13,116 bases of DNA, taken from positions 1 through 13,116 of the forward strand of contig DBHE01000049.1 of NCBI GenBank assembly GCA_002296055.1, given 5' to 3'. This stretch comes from Pseudomonadaceae bacterium UBA836 (GTDB taxonomy: Bacteria; Pseudomonadota; Gammaproteobacteria; Pseudomonadales; Pseudomonadaceae). Shown here one piece after another: positions 1 through 7,370 of the stretch; the stretch's first letter is position 1; every line of letters starts with the position of its first letter. The notes under the pieces were generated by a model that was not told where the DNA came from, searched no databases, and worked only from the letters and a program-made list of their open reading frames with translations. The translations under genes were made by a program, and so were the position numbers.

Positions 1-1
1 C

Positions 2-841
2 GAGACCGACGCCGCGATAGACCGATCGCGCGGCGTTGGCCGGCAGCAGGAGCTGCCCCTTGCCGTTGTCTACGGCGAGGCCTATACGGAGGTCCCGCAG
101 GACCTGTATATCCCCCCCGAAGCACTGGAAGTCTTTCTAGAGGCCTTTGAAGGCCCGCTCGACTTGCTGTTGTATCTGATCCGCAAACAGAACATCGACA
201 TTCTCGATATCCCGGTCGCAGAAATCACCCGTCAGTACATGACCTACGTCGAGCTGATGAAGGCGGTGCGTCTGGAGCTGGCGGCCGAGTACCTGGTGAT
301 GGCGGCCATGCTGGCGGAGATCAAGTCACGCTTGCTGCTGCCGCGCCCGGAAGAGCTGGACGATGACGAGGGTGACCCGCGCGCCGAGCTGATCCGCCGC
401 CTGCAGGAGTATGAGCGCTTCAAAAAGGCCGCCGAGGACATCGACGGTCTGCCGCGCATGGGTCGCGAGACCTGGGCGGCACGGGTCGAGGTGGGCGAGT
501 TGCCGAGCCGCCGCGCGCATCCTGAGGTCAGCATGCAGGAGCTGCTGCTGTCGCTGTCGGAAGTGTTGCGCCGGGCCGAGATGTTCGAAAGCCACCAGGT
601 AACCCGCGAGGCGCTCTCCACCCGCGAGCGTATGGCCGAGGTGCTGGATCGCCTCAAGGCCGGCCAGTTTGTGCCCTTTGTCAGTCTGTTCAATGCCAGC
701 GAAGGCAAGCTCGGGGTGGTGGTAACCTTTATGGCCGTGCTCGAGCTGGTCAAGGAACAACTGGTTGATCTGGTGCAGAGCGAAGCCTTTGCCCCCATTC
801 ACGTCAAGGCACGAGGTGAGCATGAGCCAGCCGCCGATTGA
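2..841 (+). CDS. scpA: Segregation and condensation protein A (kleisin), 5' partial
   Basis: ScpA is the kleisin subunit that bridges the heads of the SMC ATPase dimer and, with ScpB, forms the bacterial condensin acting on the nucleoid. The frame is open from position 2 with no stop, so the true start lies upstream of the window. The visible part is 279 residues. The family signature FEGPLDLLLYLIRKQ lies around residues 49-63 of the visible frame, followed by NIDILDIPVAEIT and an AAEYLVMAAMLAEIKSRLLLP helix, all typical of the SMC-binding N-terminal domain. An acidic linker (DDDEGD) follows, then a C-terminal winged-helix region. The TTG at 164 is an internal Leu codon within the signature and not a start, because conserved ScpA sequence continues upstream of it. 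The gene overlaps scpB by 20 nt, which implies translational coupling. Identification is by recognised family motifs and the scpB neighbour. Confidence 0.95.
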   Translation, partial: ETDAAIDRSRGVGRQQELPLAVVYGEAYTEVPQDLYIPPEALEVFLEAFEGPLDLLLYLIRKQNIDILDIPVAEITRQYMTYVELMKAVRLELAAEYLVMAAMLAEIKSRLLLPRPEELDDDEGDPRAELIRRLQEYERFKKAAEDIDGLPRMGRETWAARVEVGELPSRRAHPEVSMQELLLSLSEVLRRAEMFESHQVTREALSTRERMAEVLDRLKAGQFVPFVSLFNASEGKLGVVVTFMAVLELVKEQLVDLVQSEAFAPIHVKARGEHEPAAD

Positions 842-1691
842 ACACATTGTCGAGGCCGCGTTGCTGGCAGCGGGCCGGCCGCTGTCGGTGGAAAAGCTGC
901 GCGAGCTGTTTGATGAAGATGCGCTGCCGGGCTTTGAGGATGTTCGCAAGGCGCTGGAGAAGCTGGCAGCCAGCTATCAGGGACGTGCCATCGAGCTGCG
1001 CGAGGTAGCCAGCGGTTGGCGTCTGCAGGTGCGTGAGCAGTATGGGCCCTGGGTGGCGCGCTTGTGGGAGGAGCGCCCGCAGCGATACTCCCGCGCCTTG
1101 CTGGAAACCCTGTCGCTGATTGCCTACCGCCAACCGATCACTCGTGGCGAAATTGAGGACATCCGTGGCGTTGCGGTCAGCACGCAGATCGTCAAGACCT
1201 TGCTGGACCGCGAGTGGGTCAGGGTGGTTGGGCACCGCGACGTACCGGGGCGCCCGGCCATGTACGCCACCACACGACAGTTTCTCGACTACTTCAACCT
1301 GCGCAGCCTGAACGAGCTGCCACCGCTGGCGGCGGTACGTGATCTGGATGAGCTGGATATGGCGCCGGAGCTGGCGCTGCAGTCGCCGGAGGAGGCCGAT
1401 GCTCAGGCGCGCGACGGCGAAGCTGCAGGGGATGCGCCCTGGTTGCCGGTGGAGCCGCTCAAACCGCTGGATTCCGAAGAGGGTCAGAGCGGCTTTCGCA
1501 ACCTGCTGGACGAGCTCAACGCCATGGAAGCCAACCTCAAGAGTGACTTTGATGACATGCCGGTGGCGGATGTACCGATTCCGGACATACCGGAAGCGGG
1601 CATGCCGGCTGCGGACAGACCTGCATCAGAAACTCCGCCCCTTGACGATCAGTCCGCCGTTGATGATTCCGATGAAGGGCAGCGCAGCTGA
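822..1691 (+). CDS. scpB: Segregation and condensation protein B
   Basis: ScpB dimerises and binds the ScpA kleisin in the SMC-ScpAB chromosome-organising complex. The protein is 289 aa. Residues about 5-75 and 90-160 form the two winged-helix domains of the family. The second contains LLETLSLIAYRQPITRGEI (93-111) and the VGHRDVPGRPAMYATT segment (136-151), both highly characteristic. From about residue 175 the chain becomes acidic and proline-rich, probably disordered, except for a short helical patch GFRNLLDELNAMEANLKSDFDD near the C-terminal third. That patch may be a conserved interaction segment. The ATG at 822 is chosen because GAGGTGA precedes it by 2-8 nt and the conserved family sequence starts there. 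A start at 765 would extend into scpA with unrelated sequence. Overlap with scpA points to co-transcription. Confidence 0.95.
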   Translation: MSQPPIEHIVEAALLAAGRPLSVEKLRELFDEDALPGFEDVRKALEKLAASYQGRAIELREVASGWRLQVREQYGPWVARLWEERPQRYSRALLETLSLIAYRQPITRGEIEDIRGVAVSTQIVKTLLDREWVRVVGHRDVPGRPAMYATTRQFLDYFNLRSLNELPPLAAVRDLDELDMAPELALQSPEEADAQARDGEAAGDAPWLPVEPLKPLDSEEGQSGFRNLLDELNAMEANLKSDFDDMPVADVPIPDIPEAGMPAADRPASETPPLDDQSAVDDSDEGQRS

Positions 1692-1713
1692 TCTGGCTGA
1701 CGCCTGTGGTCGG

Positions 1714-1722
1714 TGGTATCCT
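1714..1722 (+). promoter_or_regulatory. Candidate extended -10 promoter element for rluB
   Basis: In the 69-nt gap between scpB and rluB, TGGTATCCT reads as an extended -10 (TGN plus TATCCT at 1717-1722), about 38 nt upstream of the rluB ATG. No good -35 is seen 17 nt upstream (TGGCTG). The same nine bases occur upstream of gyrA. rluB could equally be read through from scpAB, so this is a weak prediction. Confidence 0.3.
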
Positions 1723-1760
1723 GCACGGCTTTTCTCTGCATCACACCGGGAGGTGCTCCA

Positions 1761-2657
1761 ATGACTGACGATATCGACGTAAACGACAACCCCACCGCGC
1801 CGGCGCCAGGCGAAAAATTGCAAAAGGTGCTGGCCCGCATGGGGCTGGGCTCTCGCCGCGAGGTTGAAGGCTGGATTGCCGCCGGCCGCGTCAGCGTCAA
1901 CGGACAGCCCGCCGAGCTTGGCTGCCGGGTCGACAGCATGGATCAGATCAGCGTGGACGATCGTCCGATTCGCCGCGATCTGGGCTCCGAGGTCACCCGC
2001 CGTGTCATGCTGTACAACAAGCCCGAGGGCGAAGTCTGTACCCGCGATGACCCCGAAGGTCGCCCCACCGTTTTCGATCGCCTGCCGCGCCTCAAGCACG
2101 GGCGCTGGATCAACGTCGGTCGTCTGGATATCAACACCAGCGGTCTGCTGCTGTTCACCACCGATGGTGAGCTGGCGAACCGCCTGATGCACCCGTCCTA
2201 TCAAATGGACCGCGAATACGCCGTGCGCGTCATGGGTGAGGTCACAGAGGAAATGGTCGAGCGCCTGAAAGAGGGCGTGATGCTCGAAGACGGCCCGGCC
2301 AAGTTCACCGATATCGTGGCTTCCGGTGGTGAGGGTATCAACCGCTGGTTCCACGTCTGCCTGATGGAAGGCCGCAACCGTGAGGTGCGTCGTCTGTGGG
2401 AGTCCCAGGGCATGCGCGTCAACCGCCTCAAGCGCGTACGCTTCGGGCCGGTATTCCTCGGGCCCGAACTGCCTGTTGGCCGCTGGCGCGAGCTCAAGCA
2501 GAACGAGCTGGACGCACTGAGCAAGGAAGTGGGCCTGGAGCCGATTGCCCTGCCGGCGATGAAGACCAGCGACAAGGAAAAACTGCAGCGCCTGGCGCGA
2601 AAACCGTCTATGCACCAAGCTCGCCAACCGCGGGGTGGTCGCCGACGCGACCGCTAA
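1761..2657 (+). CDS. rluB: 23S rRNA pseudouridine(2605) synthase RluB
   Basis: RluB isomerises a uridine (U2605 in E. coli numbering) of 23S rRNA to pseudouridine during ribosome assembly. The product is 298 aa, close to the E. coli length. Residues about 18-60 are an S4 RNA-binding domain ([19 protein letters not shown], then AGRVSVNGQ). The RsuA-family catalytic domain follows, with the active-site Asp123 in [17 protein letters not shown]. Later family marks are [13 protein letters not shown] and a KRVRFGP segment. The C-terminus is short and basic (RGGRRRDR), as often found in RNA-binding enzymes. The start at 1761 is supported by GGGAGGTG at 1748-1755. The RluB assignment over RluE, RluF or RsuA rests on the S4 domain, length and position after scpAB, which matches pseudomonad gene order. 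A strong terminator starts 9 nt after the stop. Confidence 0.93.
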   Translation: MTDDIDVNDNPTAPAPGEKLQKVLARMGLGSRREVEGWIAAGRVSVNGQPAELGCRVDSMDQISVDDRPIRRDLGSEVTRRVMLYNKPEGEVCTRDDPEGRPTVFDRLPRLKHGRWINVGRLDINTSGLLLFTTDGELANRLMHPSYQMDREYAVRVMGEVTEEMVERLKEGVMLEDGPAKFTDIVASGGEGINRWFHVCLMEGRNREVRRLWESQGMRVNRLKRVRFGPVFLGPELPVGRWRELKQNELDALSKEVGLEPIALPAMKTSDKEKLQRLARKPSMHQARQPRGGRRRDR

Positions 2658-2666
2658 TGACAGGAT

Positions 2667-2696
2667 AAAAAACGGCGCCTTCGGGCGCCGTTTTTT
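2667..2696. terminator. Bidirectional Rho-independent terminator between rluB and the diguanylate cyclase gene
   Basis: A perfect 13-bp inverted repeat has arms AAAAAACGGCGCC (2667-2679) and GGCGCCGTTTTTT (2684-2696) around a TTCG tetraloop. It gives a GC stem followed by a T run on both strands. It lies 9 nt after the rluB stop (plus) and 9 nt after the stop of the convergent gene (minus, ending at 2706), so one hairpin can end both transcripts. Confidence 0.93.
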
Positions 2697-2705
2697 GTGT
2701 CTGAA

Positions 2706-3626
2706 CTACTGCCCTATGACCCGGTTGCGGCCACTGCGCTTGGCCTCGTACATGCGCAGGTCGGCGCGATCTAGCAGACTGGCTGCGTCATCGTCGGCGC
2801 GCAGGGTGCTGCATCCCAGGCTGGCAGTCATCGGTAAGGGTTCGCCGTCAATCTCAAATTGCAGCTGTTCAATCGCGCTCCTAATCCGCTCGGCGACCAA
2901 GGCGCAGGCGGCCGGGTCGGTGTTATGGAGCAGCACCACAAACTCTTCACCGCCCAAGCGGTATAGGCCGTCGACGTTGCGCAGCGAGGCGGCGACACAG
3001 TTGACCACTGCCTTCAGCGCTTCGTCGCCATAAGCGTGACCAAAGCGGTCGTTGATCTGTTTGAAGTGGTCAACATCCAACACCAGCAGCGACAGCGCCT
3101 GACCGTTACGCTTGGCCAATCGCATGTCGCGGTCCAGGTTCTGGTTCAACGCCAGTCGGTTACCGGCCCCGGTCAGAGCATCATTCAGCGCGCAGGCCAG
3201 CGCTTCGCGGTACATCAGCGCGTTGCGTAGAGGAAACAGCAATGTGCCGAGTAACGACTCCAGGCTTGCCAGTTCGCCTTCCTCGAAGCGGCTTTGGCGA
3301 CTGAATTGCAGCTCGCCCATGTAGCTCCCGGCATGTGACAGGCGGTAGCTGCAGCGATGCAACGCGACCTGACCAAGGCTGAGGCTCGCGTTCGCAGCGC
3401 TGTGACGGTACTCCATGCCGTCAACCTGCAGCAGCTCCTGCAAACCTGCGAAAAACATCCCAAGCACCCGGTCCAGCTCCAGGCTGGTTTGCAGGGTCAG
3501 GTTGAGCTGGCGCTGCACTGCTTCGAAGCTGGCGCTAGGCTTGTTGCCGCGTCTACGCGTCACGCTGCCTTGGGCGAGTTTGACGCGAGCCGAATCGAAA
3601 TCGATGGTGTTTCCCTGTACGGGCAT
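2706..3626 (-). CDS. GGDEF-domain diguanylate cyclase (GGEEF, with I-site)
   Basis: This protein is predicted to make the second messenger c-di-GMP from two GTP. It has 306 aa. The first ~135 residues hold an uncharacterised, probably GAF-like sensory region (helix about 34-66, then QVDGMEYRH with alternating strands). No membrane segment is visible, so it is probably cytoplasmic. The GGDEF domain covers about 140-306. It contains LTGAGNR (151-157), LDVDHFKQIND (183-193, metal-binding Asp184) and the active-site loop GGEEF (225-229). RNVD (216-219) is placed exactly five residues before GGEEF, an intact RxxD inhibitory site implying product feedback. The ATG at 3626 has only a weak upstream AGG. 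Position near rluB and the domain layout match PA3177 of P. aeruginosa, described as an active diguanylate cyclase. That orthology is from memory of synteny and was not tested. Confidence 0.9.
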   Translation of the reverse strand: MPVQGNTIDFDSARVKLAQGSVTRRRGNKPSASFEAVQRQLNLTLQTSLELDRVLGMFFAGLQELLQVDGMEYRHSAANASLSLGQVALHRCSYRLSHAGSYMGELQFSRQSRFEEGELASLESLLGTLLFPLRNALMYREALACALNDALTGAGNRLALNQNLDRDMRLAKRNGQALSLLVLDVDHFKQINDRFGHAYGDEALKAVVNCVAASLRNVDGLYRLGGEEFVVLLHNTDPAACALVAERIRSAIEQLQFEIDGEPLPMTASLGCSTLRADDDAASLLDRADLRMYEAKRSGRNRVIGQ

Positions 3627-3679
3627 GATGACGGTACCTGCGGAGTGTTTGGTACCAGTGTGGAAGCAATCAATGTGCC

Positions 3680-3746
3680 ATTATATTTTGTGCTTATAAA
3701 TCAATGACTTATAATTATTTTGTGGGCGTTATTATAGGTTGGTGGC
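3680..3746 (-). promoter_or_regulatory. AT-rich upstream region with candidate -10 for the diguanylate cyclase gene
   Basis: Between the yciK-operon terminator and the diguanylate cyclase ATG lies a strikingly AT-rich patch in a GC-rich window. On the minus strand it carries TATAAT (3680-3685, about 54 nt upstream of the ATG), a second TATAAT (3731-3736) and TTGATT (3699-3704). The TTGATT to TATAAT spacing is only 13 nt, so a full sigma70 pair is not convincing. The patch is best read as the promoter region without assigning exact boxes. A pair of GGTACC sites (3633-3638 and 3651-3656) lies in the leader. Confidence 0.4.
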
Positions 3747-3789
3747 AAAAAAATGCCGCCTGCGGCCAAGTGGGGCGCGGCAGGCGGCA
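3747..3789 (-). terminator. Rho-independent terminator of the mtaD-ubiG-mupP-yciK operon
   Basis: The arms TGCCGCCTGC (3754-3763) and GCAGGCGGCA (3780-3789) pair perfectly. Read on the minus strand, the stem is followed by a run of seven T (complement of 3747-3753). It begins about 20 nt after the yciK stop, so it terminates the minus-strand operon and separates it from the downstream diguanylate cyclase gene. Confidence 0.85.
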
Positions 3790-3808
3790 AGCCAGCGTCA
3801 AGATTCCG

Positions 3809-4549
3809 CTATTGGGCGTTCAGTGCGGCGCCATTGTGCGCCTTGCCATCTGGGCCAAGCAGATAGAGGAACACCGGCATGATTGCTTCCGGCTCTGGAT
3901 TGGTCTCCACCGGTTCGTTCGGGTAGGCCTTGGCGCGCATGCGAGTGCGGGTGGCGCCCGGGTTTACGCTGTTGACGCGGATGTTGCTGGTGCCGTCCTG
4001 CTCATCGGCCAACACCTGCATCATGCCCTCAACGGCAAACTTGCTGACCGCATAGGGGCCCCAGTAGGCGCGGCCCTTGCGACCAACGCTGGAGGACAGC
4101 AGTACGACCGATGCGTCATCGGCGGCACGCAGCAGCGGCATCATCGCTTTGGTCAGTAGGAAAGGGGCGTTGACGTTCACCTGCATAACGCGCAGCCAGG
4201 CATCAGCCTTGACGCCATCAAGCAGCGTCCGCGGGCCCAGCTCGGCGGCGTTATGCACCAGGCCGTCCAGCTTGCCGAAGGCATCAAACAACTGATCTGC
4301 CAGATCTTCGTAGTCCTTTTCGGTGGCGGTTTCCAGGTTCAGCGGGCAGAGTGCCGGTTGCGGATGTCCGGCCGCCTCAATGGCGTCGTAAACCTCTTCC
4401 AGCTTGCTCTGGGTGCGGCCAACCAGCACCACGGTGGCGCCGTGGGCAGCGCAGCTCAGAGCGCAGGCGCGGCCGATACCATCGCCGGCACCAGTAATCA
4501 GGATGACGCGGCCGGCCAGCAGATCGGCCGGGGCAGTGTAGTCAAACAT
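3809..4549 (-). CDS. yciK: YciK-family short-chain dehydrogenase/oxidoreductase
   Basis: This is a classical NAD(P)-dependent short-chain dehydrogenase of 246 aa with unknown physiological substrate. The nucleotide-binding motif TGAGDGIG lies at 19-26, NAA at 100-102 replaces the usual NNAG, and the catalytic triad is visible as Ser153 in LSSSVG and Tyr166-x-x-x-Lys170 in YAVSK. The N-terminus FDYTAPADLLAGRVILITGA and the sequence SVNPGATRTRMRAKAYPNE are typical of YciK. The start at 4549 is chosen because GGAGA (4556-4560) lies 6 nt upstream. Extending to 4732 would run through mupP in another frame. It overlaps mupP by 8 nt, is the last gene of the operon, and is followed by a terminator. 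The name reflects family similarity and position after mupP, as in other pseudomonads. Confidence 0.9.
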   Translation of the reverse strand: MFDYTAPADLLAGRVILITGAGDGIGRACALSCAAHGATVVLVGRTQSKLEEVYDAIEAAGHPQPALCPLNLETATEKDYEDLADQLFDAFGKLDGLVHNAAELGPRTLLDGVKADAWLRVMQVNVNAPFLLTKAMMPLLRAADDASVVLLSSSVGRKGRAYWGPYAVSKFAVEGMMQVLADEQDGTSNIRVNSVNPGATRTRMRAKAYPNEPVETNPEPEAIMPVFLYLLGPDGKAHNGAALNAQ

Positions 4550-5222
4550 GGGGTGTCTCCGTTTGATGCCGTTGTTGCAGCCAGGGCAGTAGCTCGCTGG
4601 CGTGCTGCACGCTATGGGTGGCTTGCCAGGCAATAGGGTCTTCTGTGGCCGGCAGGTAGCCGTACAAGGCGGCAATGGTTGCCATGCCGGCAGCCTGACC
4701 GGCTTGAATGTCGCGCAGGTGGTCGCCAACAAACACGCAGCTAGACGGGGCGATGCCCATCTCGCTACAGGCTTTCAAGGCCGATTCGGGGTCGGGCTTG
4801 CCGCGCGACACCTGATCAGGGCAAACCAGCGAGGCGCAGCGGCTGGCGAGCCCGGTTTGCTCCAGCAGCGGGATGCTGAAACGGCTCATTTTGTTGGTCA
4901 CTACGCCCCAAGGCAGGCCTTCGGCGTCGAGCCAGTCCAGCAGCTCGCTGATGCCGGGGAAAGGGCGGGTGTGCCGCGCCAGACCTTGCTCGTAGCGTTG
5001 CAGAAAGTCCTCGCGCAGCGCTGCGAAGGCGCTGTCTTGCGCGGAGAGGGCGAAGGCGGTCGACAGCATGCCAATCGATCCATCCGATACCTGGGCGCGG
5101 ATCAGTGCTGCGTCGACCGCCGGCTTGCCGTGCTCCTGCAGCATGGTCTGGATGATCTGAACAAAGTCTTCGGCGGTATCAAGCAGAGTGCCGTCCAGAT
5201 CAAAGAGCACGCCACTGAGCAT
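4542..5222 (-). CDS. mupP: N-acetylmuramic acid 6-phosphate phosphatase MupP (HAD superfamily)
   Basis: The protein is a 226-aa HAD hydrolase. In pseudomonads, MupP removes the 6-phosphate from N-acetylmuramic acid, feeding the AmgK-MurU branch of peptidoglycan recycling, a route that bypasses de novo UDP-MurNAc synthesis and affects fosfomycin sensitivity. Motif I is FDLDGTLLD with nucleophile Asp8 and acid/base Asp10. Motif II is VVTNK (Thr109), the conserved Lys142 lies in GKPDP, and motif IV is VFVGDHLRD (Asp167 and Asp171). The helical cap lies between motifs I and II (about 16-90). Sequence alone would also fit phosphoglycolate phosphatase (Gph), the older name. The location between ubiG and yciK favours MupP. 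The ATG at 5222 shares one base with the ubiG stop (TGATG), so translation is probably coupled. A GAGG on the minus strand lies about 12 nt upstream. Confidence 0.88.
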   Translation of the reverse strand: MLSGVLFDLDGTLLDTAEDFVQIIQTMLQEHGKPAVDAALIRAQVSDGSIGMLSTAFALSAQDSAFAALREDFLQRYEQGLARHTRPFPGISELLDWLDAEGLPWGVVTNKMSRFSIPLLEQTGLASRCASLVCPDQVSRGKPDPESALKACSEMGIAPSSCVFVGDHLRDIQAGQAAGMATIAALYGYLPATEDPIAWQATHSVQHASELLPWLQQRHQTETPHV

Positions 5223-5929
5223 CAGGCTTGCGCCTCGCGCTGGCAATGCACCATGTAGTTGACGTCTACGTCGGCGCCCAGCTTGTAGGTGCGAGTAAGC
5301 GGGTTGAAGGTCAGGCCGGTGATGTCCTGCAGGTCAAGGCTGGCGTCGCGTACCCAACGGCCCAGCTCCGCCGGGCGGATGAACTTGGCAAATTCGTGGG
5401 TGCCGCGCGGCAGCATGCGCAAGACGTACTCGGCGCCAACGATGGCGAACATAAACGACTTGGGGTTGCGGTTGATGGTCGAGAAGAATACCTGGCCGCC
5501 CGGCTTGACCAGCTTGGCGCAGGCGCGAATCACCGAGCTCGGGTCTGGCACGTGCTCGAGCATCTCCAGGCAGGTCACCACGTCAAAGGTGCCGGCGTGC
5601 AGCTCGGCAAACTCCTCGGCGGTACTTTGCTCGTACTCGACGCTGACGCCGGACTCCAGCTGGTGCAGGCGAGCGACGGCCAGGGGCGCTTCGCCCATGT
5701 CGATACCGGTTACCTGGGCGCCGCGCTGGGCCATGGCCTCGGCCAGAATGCCGCCACCGCAGCCAACGTCCAGTACCTTTTTGCCAGCCAGACCGGCGCG
5801 CTCGTCGATCCAGTTGGTGCGCAGCGGGTTGATCTCATGCAGCGGCTTAAACTCGCTGTTACGGTCCCACCAGCGGCTTGCCAGCGCCTCAAATTTGGCG
5901 ATTTCAGCGCGGTCAACGTTAAGACTCAT
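5222..5929 (-). CDS. ubiG: Bifunctional ubiquinone O-methyltransferase UbiG
   Basis: UbiG carries out both O-methylations of ubiquinone biosynthesis using S-adenosylmethionine, at the inner face of the membrane. The product is 235 aa, close to the family length. The N-terminus ([15 protein letters not shown], then [11 protein letters not shown]) is diagnostic. SAM-binding motif I is LDVGCGGG (53-60), TGID ends with the ribose-binding acidic Asp77, and EMLEHVPDP marks a later conserved motif. [10 protein letters not shown] and the THEFAKFI loop are further UbiG hallmarks. The ATG at 5929 follows AAGGGGA (minus strand, 5935-5941) with 5 nt spacing. A longer start at 5995 lies deep in mtaD and lacks support. 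It overlaps mtaD by 11 nt and touches mupP. Its by-product S-adenosylhomocysteine is a potential substrate of the upstream MtaD. Confidence 0.96.
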   Translation of the reverse strand: MSLNVDRAEIAKFEALASRWWDRNSEFKPLHEINPLRTNWIDERAGLAGKKVLDVGCGGGILAEAMAQRGAQVTGIDMGEAPLAVARLHQLESGVSVEYEQSTAEEFAELHAGTFDVVTCLEMLEHVPDPSSVIRACAKLVKPGGQVFFSTINRNPKSFMFAIVGAEYVLRMLPRGTHEFAKFIRPAELGRWVRDASLDLQDITGLTFNPLTRTYKLGADVDVNYMVHCQREAQA

Positions 5930-7259
5930 GGGGTTCCCCTTGGGCAATAAGGGCAGCCAGCTCGCGGGCTTGCTGCAAGGTGGTGTGCGTATCAAGGCCG
6001 ACCAGTTGGCCGTCGCGCAGTTTGGCGCGCCCGGCTACCCAGACATCGCTGACCTGGTTGGCGTTACAGGTGTACAGCAGTTGGGACGCCGGATTGTAGA
6101 GCGGTTGCTGGGCAATCCCGGACAGGTCAACGGCGGTAATGTCGGCGGCCTTGCCGACTTCCAGTGAGCCGGTCTCCTCGTCCAGTCCGAGTGCACGTGC
6201 GCCGCCCAGCGTCGCCATGTGCAGAGCGCTATGGGCGTCCAGGGCGGTGGGTGCGCCGGCGACCATCTTGGCCAGCAGGGCGGCGGTGCGCATCTCGCCG
6301 AACATGTCCAGATCATTGTTGCTGGCCGCGCCGTCGGTGCCCAGGGCCACGTTCAGGCCGCTGTCTAGCAGACGCTGCACGGGCATCATGCCGCTGGCCA
6401 GCTTGAGGTTGGATTCGGGGCAGTGCACCAGTTGCACGCCGTATTCGGCCAGCAGGGCGAGGTCTGCCTCACTGATCTCGGTCATATGGACTGCTTGCAA
6501 TCTGGGGCTGAGCAGGCCCAGACGTTGCAGGCGCTGTAGCGGGCGCTCGCCGGTCTGGCTAACGGCGTCGGCTACCTCGCCGGCGGTTTCATGCACATGC
6601 ATGTGGATCGGCATGTCCAGCTCGTCGGCCAGGGTGCGGATACGCGTCAGGGTTTCGTCGCCCACAGTGTAGGGCGCATGCGGGCCGAAGGCGGTGGTGA
6701 TCAGCCCGCTGTGGCGCGTGTCGTCGCGCAGCTTGAGGCCCTTGGCAATCGCCTCGGCGGCATCACGCGCGCCGGGGATCGGATTGTCGATCACCGGGAA
6801 GCACAGCTGTGCCCGCATGCCTGCATCCAGTGCTGCCGCCGCTGCAACATCCGGGTAGAAATACATGTCGGAGAAACAGGTGGTACCGCCGCGCAGCATC
6901 TCGGCAATCGCCAGCTCAGTGCCCAGGCGGACAAAATCGGCGTTGACCCAGCGCCCTTCGGCGGGCCATATATGTTCTGTGAGCCACGTCATCAACGGCA
7001 GATCGTCGGCCAGGCCACGGAACAGCGTCATTGCGGCATGGCCGTGGGCGTTGATAAGGCCGGGGATCAGCGCGTGGTTTGGCAAGTCACGGCGTTCGCG
7101 TGGTTGCAGGGCATTGGCGCTGCTCAGTGGCAGCAAGCCAACGATACGGCCTTGATGGACCGCCAGAGCGTGCTGTTCCAGCACCACGCCGCGTGGCACA
7201 ACAGGAATGATCCAGCGTGGCACGATCAACAGGTCGAGCTCGCCGGGCAGGGTGGTCAT
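5919..7259 (-). CDS. mtaD: 5'-methylthioadenosine/S-adenosylhomocysteine deaminase MtaD
   Basis: This amidohydrolase (446 aa) deaminates 5'-methylthioadenosine to methylthioinosine, and possibly S-adenosylhomocysteine. The P. aeruginosa homologue is known to work in methionine salvage this way. The metal-binding HxH is in [17 protein letters not shown] (His72, His74). Further ligands are seen at His221 and Glu224 in HVHET, His258 in VHMTE and Asp309 in [10 protein letters not shown]. All expected active-site residues are present. The start at 7259 is chosen because AAGGCG (minus strand, 7268-7273) lies 8 nt upstream. A possible -10, TATACT at 7289-7294, would put the transcription start just before it. 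Alternative starts at 7280 or 7277 (ATG ATG) cannot be fully excluded. It is first in the operon with ubiG, mupP and yciK, and divergent from the mtnA-like gene. Confidence 0.93.
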   Translation of the reverse strand: MTTLPGELDLLIVPRWIIPVVPRGVVLEQHALAVHQGRIVGLLPLSSANALQPRERRDLPNHALIPGLINAHGHAAMTLFRGLADDLPLMTWLTEHIWPAEGRWVNADFVRLGTELAIAEMLRGGTTCFSDMYFYPDVAAAAALDAGMRAQLCFPVIDNPIPGARDAAEAIAKGLKLRDDTRHSGLITTAFGPHAPYTVGDETLTRIRTLADELDMPIHMHVHETAGEVADAVSQTGERPLQRLQRLGLLSPRLQAVHMTEISEADLALLAEYGVQLVHCPESNLKLASGMMPVQRLLDSGLNVALGTDGAASNNDLDMFGEMRTAALLAKMVAGAPTALDAHSALHMATLGGARALGLDEETGSLEVGKAADITAVDLSGIAQQPLYNPASQLLYTCNANQVSDVWVAGRAKLRDGQLVGLDTHTTLQQARELAALIAQGEPHES

Positions 7260-7288
7260 GTTCAATTCGCCTTGCATCATGGTCGGCA

Positions 7289-7294
7289 AGTATA
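7289..7294 (-). promoter_or_regulatory. Candidate -10 box for the mtaD operon
   Basis: TATACT on the minus strand lies 30 nt upstream of the chosen mtaD ATG. It overlaps a palindromic GTATAC, so a -10 could be read on either strand. No convincing -35 at 16-18 nt spacing is seen. The call rests on position in the only intergenic gap upstream of this operon. Confidence 0.3.
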
Positions 7295-7333
7295 CCTGCT
7301 GGTTGTGGGCAAATGCAGCGTGGGGTTGTAGCG

Positions 7334-7350
7334 CGCCGGCGAGGCCGGCG
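7334..7350. repeat. Inverted repeat in the divergent mtaD/mtnA-like intergenic region
   Basis: Two 7-bp arms, CGCCGGC (7334-7340) and GCCGGCG (7344-7350), flank a GAG spacer. The repeat sits 20 nt before the mtnA-like ATG, just upstream of its ribosome binding site. It may be a leader hairpin or a protein-binding site between the divergent genes. No T run follows, so it is not a typical terminator. Confidence 0.5.
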
Positions 7351-7370
7351 TCAGCAGAGGGGATTTTGTC

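Noticed and set aside
164..841. scpA starting at the TTG at 164
   Set aside because: The codon is inside the conserved GPLDLLLYLIRK signature. Homologous sequence continues upstream in frame to the window edge.
3747..3789. Hairpin as an attenuator or riboswitch
   Set aside because: The stem followed by a T run on the minus strand, immediately after the yciK stop, is explained fully as an operon terminator.
3704..4159. A 151-codon plus-strand frame opposite yciK
   Set aside because: It begins in the AT-rich intergenic patch, runs through the terminator hairpin and then lies antisense to yciK, with no domain or ribosome binding site.
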